Made by a program: the position numbers and the translations under genes
Shown here: piece by piece, positions 55,201 through 64,000 of the stretch
Numbering within the stretch: position 1 is the first letter of the stretch
Layout: each line of letters starts with the position of its first letter
NCBI GenBank assembly: GCA_964007475.1
Contig: OZ023273.1
Coordinates: 55,757,834-55,821,833, forward strand
Length of the DNA stretch: 64,000 nucleotides
Direction of reading: 5' to 3'
Origin: Hybos culiciformis
Lineage: Eukaryota > Arthropoda > Insecta > Diptera > Hybotidae
Notes under the pieces: model-generated
The model's input: only the letters and a program-made list of their open reading frames with translations
Told to the model about the DNA's origin: nothing
The model's database searches: none

Positions 55201-56081
55201 CTCAGACAAGAATCGTTAACTTAATCGTTTTAACTAGGACTATCGTTTTAATATAATAACTCTGAAATTTACTTTAGAATAAAAATTAAAATTTTTTACA
55301 ATTTCTTCAATAATTTTTTAAAGATTTTTCTTTTATTTTCAATATCTAAATATACAGTATTATTATAAATATTTTTCTTTATATACAGAAAATTAATGAT
55401 TCTTAAATTGATAAAATTTCGTTGTAAAATAATAAAAATAGATAATTGGAATGGAATATATTTCAAATCATAAATTTTTATTAATTTTATATTAATAAAG
55501 TTGGAAAAAAGCTTAAAACTAAATGTATTATTTCAAAAAAATCTTTAATCACAATGAAAACATTTTTTATTAAAAGCTTACATAAATTTTACTCCAAAAA
55601 CCAAAAGAAAGTTCCTAGCATTAGTATAAAATCTATATCAATACAATCTAGAAGCAAAAACGGAATGAAAATTATGTTGTATAAAAATGTTTAAAAATAT
55701 ATTTTTCTCTCATTTTCAATCAATAAATGGAACAGTTTTAAAGTTTATGTTTATAACTATATAATTACATAATTTATTAAAAAATTGTTAAGATGTTATA
55801 AAAATATCCAATAATATGTGAAAATTTAAATCATAAATTACGAAACATATAAATAATAATAAAAAATAACTTTTAGAATATTAACGACACATACTACATA
55901 ATTTGTACGCACGTTTTTGTATAACTACCTATGAATTCTTTTTAATAAATAATTGTAATTCAATGAACGTAGTGGTAAAATTTGCAACGAAAGTAGATAT
56001 AAAATATTTATCCGAGTAATTTCTTATAAACATAAATAAATTTAAAACATGATTTAACTTTATGATTTAATTGAATCTACT

Positions 56082-56517
56082 TTGTGGCCCGTTTTGAAAA
56101 TTTTTCCGGGCCGCGAGATTCATCACACCGTTACAAAATACTTTTATTTAATAAGGGCCAAAGTAGTGAAAACCAATGCATTAAAAAAATATGTACATTA
56201 CCTATTTGTGCATCCACATATTCAAAAATTAACTGTCGAAATTATGGGAAAAAATTAACTTTGATTTTAAAACAATATTCTTGCGAATATATAACAGATA
56301 TTGCCTGTTTTATTCATGAGTTTGCAGTAATGAGCTCGAAGAATAATTAAAAACTGTAGTGAGAAAAACTGTTAAATAATTTTATTTTTTTAATTTAGGG
56401 TAAAAAAAAAAGTTAGTACCTATGGAAAAAAAAATGAATAAGGGGATATTATGTGGCCCGATGAGTTATGATGCATTTCTAAAGTGGCTCGCAAGATCAT
56501 TTGGGTTGGCCACCCCT
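56082..56517. mobile_element. hAT-type MITE remnant
   Basis: The right end is GGGTTGGCCACCCCT, whose reverse complement AGGGGTGGCCAACCC is a typical hAT terminus. The left end TTGTGGCCCG is diverged. The flanks AATCTACT (56074-56081) and AATCTAGT (56518-56525) match at 7 of 8 bases, as an 8-bp hAT target duplication would. TGGCCCG also recurs near 56454 and GGGCCGCGAGATTCATC near 56108 pairs loosely with TGGCTCGCAAGATCAT near 56484, as expected for sub-terminal inverted repeats. The 88-codon frame inside is not a recognisable protein. Confidence 0.6.
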
Positions 56518-57674
56518 AATCTAGTACGACATTATTATTATTTGTTTATTTTTTACTACCAAATTTTCAGTCGTAATGGTTAAATCTAACAAAAATTCTT
56601 TCTCAAAATTAATCTCGATGAAAAAAGAATATTATACATTTCTTTTTTTACTCAAAAAAATAATATATAGTTAAAATTAACCATATATAGACATATTTAT
56701 TCAAAGAATTACGAAGGCAAAGTAAATGTACTTAAATTATTTTTTTTAATTATAAACAATGTTATAATATATAATATGTAATTTTACCATTGCATTTAAT
56801 CAACGTTTAATCATAGGAAAGCTACGTTAAGCCGGAATATATATTTTTTTATTTTTTTTTAACTGTACTGTTGGATACAAATTAAATTTCGGGGTTTTTT
56901 TTAGCAATCCTCCATTATTAAAATAAACGCGTTAAAATTCTTCATTTTAAGAAAAGTTTTTCAAGTTAAAAATTCTTTTACCATAACTTTATACTCAAGA
57001 ACAATTTTACATTTCCACTAAATATTTTATACAAATTATTTTACAAAATTAATTCAAGTAAACTATAGGTATTATTTATTTGATTGGGATTGATATTTTA
57101 AATTTGATTTTTTTTATTGTTTGTTTTGTATATAGGTTAATCTTGTTCATAAAACTTTTAATAAATTTTCAAGTTTGATATAAATTCATTGGTATTTTCT
57201 CAAAAATTTATTTAATTTTTGTTTTTTATAATTATTATTTTATTTCAAAATATTTTAATATGTGTTGTTTATACATTTTTCTTTTATTTAATTGTAAAAA
57301 GCATATGTATAAAGGCCATGTTTTTAAAGCAAATAAACAATTTTGTTTTGAAAACATTTAAATTTTTGTTTTCAATTTTTTTGTTGGTGTTTACGATTAA
57401 AGTGCAAAAACATTTTCATATAAATTTTTATTTTCACAATTTAATAATATTAAAGAGAACTAATAAAGAAAATTAAGGACATTTTTATTCACTAAATAAT
57501 TTAAAGAAAGTATTAAACTTATCGACCATAATATGAGACCAACTGACAAGTAATTATTTATGTTTAATATTTGCTAAATTAAAAATTGCATCATCTATTA
57601 TTTAGGACATTTTGATTCATTATTCACAAATATTAACTTAAAGGACAATATGTATAATACATATAATATATAAT

Positions 57675-57765
57675 ATAATTATATATTATACAATCAATTA
57701 TAATTAATATTATATAATATAATTATATATTATACAATCAATTATAATTAATATTATATAATATT
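57675..57765. repeat. 44-bp AT-rich tandem duplication
   Basis: About two head-to-tail copies of a 44-bp unit containing TACAATCAATTATAATTAAT. The unit is itself nearly palindromic, so the region could form a cruciform. No role is evident. Confidence 0.85.
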
Positions 57766-59088
57766 TATAATACTTATTTTAAGCGTTATAATAACGAATT
57801 TAAAAGCATTTAAAATGGTAATTTTTTATCCAAATAAGTCAAGTTTCAACAATTCTTGAATTAAGAAAATTCTTAACGAAGAAAAGTGAACTACATAAAA
57901 GTTATCACTTAAAGTTGGTATTTAAAAATTTTGTTCTATTTTTCTTTTTAAACTAAACAATAAATATTAGTTTTAAGTACTGAAAAGGAATGTAAATTGT
58001 TTATTTATTAATAATAATATTAGATTATAAGTTATAAGAAAAAAATTAAAGTTTTTGTATAATTTTCGCACCTCCATAATATATATTTATTAAATGATTA
58101 ATTCTCTACGTCACAATAATCAATTCTATAATTTATGATTTTTCAAATCTATCATTGACAAATATTACAAAAATATATTTAACTTTTTCTATTATTTACA
58201 AATTAATACGTAAAAAAGTAGTAGATTTTAGGGATTTTAGAGGCATTGGTATTGAAAAATAAATTGTGATTTTGAATCATAATAAAGTCTGATATAAGTA
58301 TTATTAGAGATAATAAAGGATAAGATGTCGGATTGAATTCTAAAATGGTTCAAAATTTTTACCAGAAAAAATGGACGTACTAGTACGTCTATTTTATTTT
58401 GTAGTCAGTATATACCAAGAACGAATTTACTGCTTGGATTATTAAAAATGCATTTTTTTAAATAAAATTTAGAGCATACAATAACATGTCTAATAAATGC
58501 TTGGCAAGTTTGTGGGTAATTCGTAAAAGAAAAAAATGACATGAAATGTGACATCTCATATTTTATTCTACCTGGTATGCATTTAAAATGCACATTTAAT
58601 TAGTATGAAAGTCTCTTAATTGCGCATACTATTTTTAAGTATTAATAAAAAAATATTATTGTTGAAGTGAAAGTATTTATTTTAAATTGATTCAAAATTT
58701 AGGATTGGAATTTCAAGTTATGAAAAAACTAGTTTTTTAATTCATTTCAGTTAAAATATTTCTTGTAGTTACTACTTGTTTAAATGTACTATAACTTTAT
58801 TTTCATGTTTAAACAAAATTTATTTTTGGTGGTTGTTATAGAAAATTTTAATTATTTTGAATATATTCAGTACCAACACCTCATTATCAATTTATTAAAC
58901 AGGCAAATTTTTAGTTTCTTTTATTTAAAATAGCAAAAAAATAGATTTCTAAGAATCATAATAAAAATAAGGTTTACTAAATTTATCTAAATTAAATTTG
59001 CTCACATTATTCATTCAAAAATAATACCATAAACAATTTTAATAATTTTTCATAATTTAAATTGTTTTTCAATTTATAATAGTGAATT

Positions 59089-59403
59089 GGGGGTGCCTTA
59101 GCCTAAAGACATAACATAAATTTATTTACAGCTTTCAAAGCGACATAACTTAAATCACAGAGAAATAAAGAGGAATAATTTTGTACAACTTTTTTACTAT
59201 GAAAAATAATTAGACCCATTTGAAAGTATTTGAAAAAATTGTTCGTAAATGGAAACAAAACCTATATAATACTATGAAATGGAGCTAATCCCCATCAGTT
59301 AATTTCATACTTATAAAAGTTGTATGAAATAATTCCTCTGTGTACATTATATTTCTATGTGCTTAAATTTATGTTATGTCTCTTTAGGTTAAGTACACAC
59401 CCG
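59089..59403. mobile_element. 315-bp MITE with long imperfect inverted repeats
   Basis: The left arm GGGGGTGCCTTAGCCTAAAG, then ACATAACATAAATTTA, pairs with the right arm, which reverse-complements to CGGGTGTGTACTTAACCTAAAG, then AGACATAACATAAATTTA. Pairing extends inward loosely (AGAGGAATAATTTTGTACAA against CAGAGGAATTATTTCATACA), so most of the element could fold into one hairpin. No ORF is present. Flanking AATT occurs near both ends but is not a convincing duplication, so the superfamily is unassigned. Confidence 0.65.
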
Positions 59404-60492
59404 ATTAATTCAAAAAAGAAAACTAAACGACTTTTTTAATGTAGGTACACTGTTATGTGTACTTAATTATCACATTATATTAAATGTGGAATGTGCTAAA
59501 AATAAATGCTTCTATAAAATAAAATAATAGACCACATTGGAAATGCAAATAACCTCTTAACATAACAATGCATGTGGGTGATGTAAACAATAGTTTCATA
59601 AGCAAAATTATTCTTCATTCTTAAATTATGATTCTTAGCTAATTTATTTATTTGACACTACATAATATTTGATTCATCATTTTATCACCAATATGTTATA
59701 TGATAGTATTCCACTCGTAGTTTGTTATAAGATGTTCAAAATTTCCAACTATCCAAATTTCCCTTGCGGTTTTTTCTATTTTTTTGTGAACATAAAAAAA
59801 GTAAATAGAAATAAACTTATTCATAAAATATATTTATATTTTTAATAATTTAGTAACAAACAAATTTTTTATTTTTATTGTAAACAAATTCATGCAGTTT
59901 TAGAACATTCTTTCATGCTGGAGTTTTTATTTCAACACATAAACTAACTCTACTTTTGGAAATTATTACTAAACTTAACAATATTTTAAAACTTTTAATT
60001 TTTAAAGATATAATTGTTATTTTAGTTGTGAAATAGAAAACTTTAGGAGCTGTTACATCACTGTAAATTTACGGTGTAAAGGCATAAAAAAGAAAGTCAT
60101 TGAAGCGTTGCGTTTAAATTTTGTCAAAAAACTAATTTTGCCGGTTTCAGAAAGATAAAGTTAAAAAAAAACAACCCTTAGATGTAAATGAAGGCTACAA
60201 ATAATATAATATTCATGCAACATAGGCAAATAATTTTTTTTGAACGAAGAATGAAATATTGTAATATTAAACAATCATGAGCATATCGTTATTTCCTTTA
60301 ATCTTAAATCAGAAATAAAAAATGTTGTTTCTTAATTATTGTAGAGGAAAAAGAATGGAATACGGAATATTGTCATTATTTTATTTAATGTACTACATAA
60401 ATTTTAGGTGAAAAATAATTATAATAATATAAAAAATGTTAAAAAAAATTATTAATAATAATTTTATAAGCTAGCAAGAAATCTGTATAACT

Positions 60493-60498
60493 TTTATT
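60493..60498 (-). terminator. cindr: Candidate cindr poly(A) signal (AATAAA on minus)
   Basis: TTTATT on the plus strand, 112 bp beyond the cindr stop codon. It is the nearest canonical hexamer; alternatives exist further out, for example near 60380. Confidence 0.4.
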
Positions 60499-60609
60499 TT
60501 ACAAAATACAAGCACAAAATAAACAATATTATTTATATAATTATTTTTAAAAATATGAATAATACTCAATATAACAAAAATATATATTTTTTACATAATA
60601 AGTTTAAAA

Positions 60610-62267
60610 TTAAACTTGAGTTACGCACTGCGCGTATTTATCCAATTCAGTTTTCAGTCCTTTCACTTTATCAGCTTCTTCCCTTAGAGATTTTATTAAT
60701 TCTTCAATAATTTTTGATTGCGTCTGAACAGTCATTTCTAATTTGGCAACTTTTTGTTCTAAATCGAGAACACGTTGACAAACATTTTCTTGCAATACTG
60801 CTGTTTGTTGATGTGATATTTGTTGATTAGAAGAATTGATAGTTGTCGTGGTCTTACCACCTTGATTGGTTGTAATAGATTGATTCACCCGTACATTTTG
60901 TACATCCGCAGGTTTTGGGACTGTATTTCGATTCGTAGGTGATATACTGCGATTACGTATTGACAAACTATTTGGCCTTAATTTAATATCATCGAGTTGA
61001 TCTGGTTTAATACCTGTCATTGATTTTGTTGTATCAGACGTTGATGTTACACTTGATGTTGCAATTATCGCGGTTGAGGTCGTTTGTGCCGTTTGTGCCA
61101 TTGGTGGAGCGCTTGGTGTTTCCAACGACCTTCGTTGAACATTAATTGGCTTACTTATAGAAGCCTCCGTCTTACCATAATTATTATTATTATTGTTGTT
61201 ATTATTACTAACATTATTAGAGTTATTCTCTGAAAACGAATTTCTGTCTTTCTTTTCTAATGAGCTACGATCATTTGATTCACTAGACACGGATAATTTC
61301 GTACGATCCATTGGCTTTGGATCACCGACAACTTTCTTTTTTTCAACGTTAGCTTTTAATTCAGCCATCCAAGGAGCTTTCTGCTTCTCCCATTCTCGTG
61401 GTTTAGGTTTCGCTAACTCAACGTCATCCACGTTATTACTTGGAGAAGATGATTCAATTTTATTGCATTCTATTTGCTCTGCTGCCCCATTTAAATAAAC
61501 CGAATTATTATTATTACTTTCTCCAATTATATTAATTGCGGCAGAAGGTGGTCTACGTTTTGGAGCTTTAACTCGCCCCGCTCGCATATCAGGCAACATT
61601 GACGATCGTTCAACTGTATCAAATTCAACAGCATCGACGCTACGAATTCGTTCCATTTGAACATTTTTATCACCTCCGTCAGCGACATGATCTCTAGATT
61701 GTTTCGAACTTACTAAGCCATCGGCAGAATCTTGTGATACGGAAGACGTTAATTTTTGTTCAACAGATTTGCTTACTTTTTTCGTTAAACCAGACAGTAA
61801 ATTTCCTGCAACACTTGTCACAGATGTTGGCTTTTTTGAAGGTGCAGGTATTGTTGGCTTCTTTGTCAAAACAGGAGGAGGTGTTTTCTTTTCCTCCTTG
61901 ATATTTTCCATACTTTTACGAGTTTCAGATTGCTTTTGTGTTTCAATACTTTTTCTAGCTATTCTTGCTGCATCACCAGCTGCAGCGGCGACCTGCGCGG
62001 CAATACTAGCACTTGGTCCACTTAAATCAAAATTTTTATTTTCTAAGGATTTGCGTTGAGCAGCGACATTACCTGCAGGAATACCAGTTTCATTTAATAT
62101 ATCATTCAATGAATCACGAGATCCAAAGCTATCTTTGCGGGAACTTGAGTTTATGTTAGAGCTATTTCCATGTGCCGAAGCGTTACTGCCGGATTTCTTT
62201 ATATATACTAGATTTGGATATATTTGATTTGTGGTTTGATGTGTGCTGTTGTCTTTTGATGGCGAAA
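60610..62267 (-). CDS. cindr: CIN85/CD2AP-type adaptor, terminal coding exon
   Basis: The frame opens at the acceptor TAATTTTAG (62268-62276 on plus); the exon begins at 62267 with two bases of a split codon, then SPSKDNSTHQTT. An apparent start at 62109 is an internal TTG. 551 residues are visible, ending in a stop at 60610-60612. LPDMRAGRVKAPKRRPPS (about residues 224-241) fits the capping-protein-interaction motif L-x-H-x-T-x-x-RPK-x3-RRPP in spacing and in L, R, K and RRPPS, with Asp, Arg and Val at the H, T and P positions. Also present are proline-rich stretches (KKTPPPVLTKKP), an APWMAELKANVEKKK block, an Asn run (about 346-362) and a C-terminal coiled coil (about 500-551) ending ELDKYAQCVTQV. 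This layout is that of CIN85/CD2AP proteins, which link Cbl and receptors to endocytosis and actin capping. The SH3 exons lie beyond 64000. Confidence 0.85.
61543..61596 (-). other. cindr: Capping-protein-interaction (CPI) motif in cindr
   Basis: Eighteen codons reading L-P-D-M-R-A-G-R-V-K-A-P-K-R-R-P-P-S. The spacing of L, R, K and RRPPS is exactly that of the CPI consensus of CIN85/CD2AP, CARMIL and CKIP-1, which binds CapZ and lowers its affinity for barbed ends. The usual His and Thr are replaced. Confidence 0.8.
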
Positions 62268-64000
62268 CTAAAATTAGAAAATTTTATATTCAAAATATGA
62301 TTTTATTTTCAAACAAAATTTAAGATAAGAAGAAATAAATTATATTGTGTTTTGGAAATGAAAGCAGAAAATGAATTCTAACTAATTTGATTAGAAAAAA
62401 ACAAAAATGATTTGATTGAATACGAAATCGAATTAATTGTTAATGCACTAAAATTTAAAAATTAAAAAAAAAAATCAATATGTTTATCTTATTTATATTA
62501 AGCTTAAATTTGATATTATGAAATATAATCATTTTAAAATTTATTTACATTTCAAACTTTTAAATAAATTTAATCTAAGTCAAAAATGAAACCAATTTAT
62601 GCATTTGCGATAAAATTTTACTAAAAAAAAATAAGAACAATATTTCTATCAGCCTAACAGCTGTTGAATTTTTAATAAAAATTTGGCTTATTATTATAAA
62701 AGATTAACCAGACAATGCCTAATGATTCTTTCAATTAAAAATTTTAATTAAAAGTTAATTATGAGACAAATACAAAAAAAACTACACATTATTATACCTA
62801 CATAAGAGAAAAATAGTCAGGAAACAAACAATATAATAGTTATATGAAAAAAAAACTGGAATACCTAGATATATTTTTATTAGGTATAGGAATTTAGATC
62901 TAAAAAATTAAATTAACTTTTTTTTTTTTGTTGTATTTCTTGTTTCCACATTAGACAACAAAATTTATTTAATTTGACCTAAAACTAATTATCAAAAATG
63001 TCGTAAAAACGTTATACGACTTTTTTTTAATAATCGTTAACTTAAATTTTCATTAATTTTGTGTAAAAAAATATCTGAAAATAATCTTAATTATCGCAAG
63101 ATTCTTTTATTTACTCTTTTTTTTTCTCTTCTCTTAATTATAACAAAAGAGAATTTTTAAGAAAATTTATTTCCTTTGTCAAAATGATATTTGGTTCATA
63201 TTTAGACTTTTTTTTTTTTTTTTCTTTAACGAAGTGTGTAGAACTGTAGATACTTGAAATAATATAAAGTTAATGATATGATGATTTCCCTTTCTTGGAT
63301 TATTTCATAAATTAAAATTTTAAAACAACGATTTAATTTTTTTTTGTTTCATTTTTAGATAAGTTGATATTTTTTAAAGTTGATTGCAACTGCAAGAACT
63401 GCGAAAATAAAAATAATATTTTTTAAAATTGCAATCAACTAATTTAAATTCATCATCATCATAGTGAGTAAGATATATATTTATTTAAATGAAACTTATA
63501 TTTTTAATAATTATTAAAATAAAACCCGCGCAAATTATTAATTTTTGAAAATATATAATGTATACTATTTTTTTTTTGTTATACCCTTGAACAAACAATT
63601 TAAAAATTTAAATTTAAATTTAATATTTCTTGTACACATTTTTTAAAAAAATTTGATGAATATTTATTTATTTGTATTTAAGATATCGTAGCTTAATAAT
63701 AAAAGTATAAATAGTATAAATTTATAAAAATAATAATAACCAAATAGTTAAAAACATAAATTCTTGGCTTTCACTTTCTGACCTTGTTCTATGTACGGAA
63801 TTATTTATGTCTCTTTTATGTGTGCAAGCTTTTTTCTTATGCATAAAACACAATCAATGTTTACTATCAACATATTATGAATAATAACTTTATAACTGAA
63901 TTTATAATTTATAATAATTTATTTTTTTTGATTATTTTTTAATATGCAAGACCTTAAAAATAAAATATTACAAAAATCAATAATTTTAATCTATTTAACA
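62268..64000 (-). other. cindr: cindr intron, partial
   Basis: AT-rich sequence upstream of the terminal cindr exon, with no further exon recognised. A perfect 12-bp inverted repeat (63378-63389 and 63429-63440, AGTTGATTGCAA) could form a hairpin with a 39-base loop. Nothing else is visible. Confidence 0.7.

Larger units (their letters stand above)
48489..60609. other. Intergenic DNA between convergent btsz and cindr
   Basis: 12 kb with no recognisable gene on either strand; the open frames present are short and of low-complexity AT-rich composition. It includes both 3' UTRs, small tandem duplications (50131-50180, 25-bp unit; 57675-57765, 44-bp unit), a GC-richer patch at 51915-52210 and two MITE-like elements (56082-56517, 59089-59403). 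Confidence 0.75.

Noticed and set aside
61769..62059. Plus-strand ORF opposite cindr
   Set aside because: Antisense shadow of the cindr exon.
63378..63440. 12-bp perfect inverted repeat in the cindr intron as an RNA gene
   Set aside because: Short stem and large AT-rich loop. Such pairs are expected by chance in DNA this biased.
1..64000. CRISPR arrays, bacterial operons, tRNA or rRNA genes
   Set aside because: None seen. Repeats are tandem or inverted transposon-type, the genes are intron-containing eukaryotic ones, and no complete tRNA A/B-box pair with a cloverleaf was found.

Overview
The window is very AT-rich (roughly 80% by eye) eukaryotic DNA with small exons, long introns and many poly-T and (TA)n tracts. 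It comes from an arthropod, most likely an insect. Two insect genes are recognisable by their proteins, and both have conventional intron-exon structure. I cannot name the species.

The plus strand carries the 3' part of a bitesize/synaptotagmin-like gene (btsz). Six consecutive coding exons lie between 40796 and 48488. They encode the linker before C2A, both C2 domains and the stop codon. All exon phases join cleanly, and one intron starts with GC instead of GT. The first of these exons begins inside a codon, so its upstream neighbour is outside the window or unrecognised. The 40.8 kb before it is best read as one giant intron. That stretch holds two near-perfect zero-length-exon motifs (acceptor directly abutting donor, at 12130/12131 and 26460/26461), which look like recursive splice sites. 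It also holds an intronless ORF (34841-35803) for an unrecognised cysteine-rich protein, and several DNA-transposon remnants.

From 48489 to 60609 lies about 12 kb of intergenic DNA with no recognisable gene and two MITE-like elements. The minus strand at 60610-62267 is the terminal coding exon of a CIN85/CD2AP-type adaptor (cindr). It has a capping-protein-binding motif and a C-terminal coiled coil; the SH3-coding exons must lie beyond the right edge. btsz and cindr are convergent. Both families act on cortical actin and cell junctions, but I see no evidence that the neighbourhood is functional.

Mobile DNA: a 1.3 kb long-TIR element (900-2186), a TTAA-flanked foldback element (4338-4856), hAT-type MITEs with imperfect 8-bp target duplications (13603-14077, 56082-56517), a decayed hAT transposase fragment (25975-26202), a Harbinger-like MITE inserted into an older TIR element (38735-39477), and a 315-bp inverted-repeat MITE (59089-59403). 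The remaining sequence is AT-rich, mostly featureless intron or intergenic DNA.
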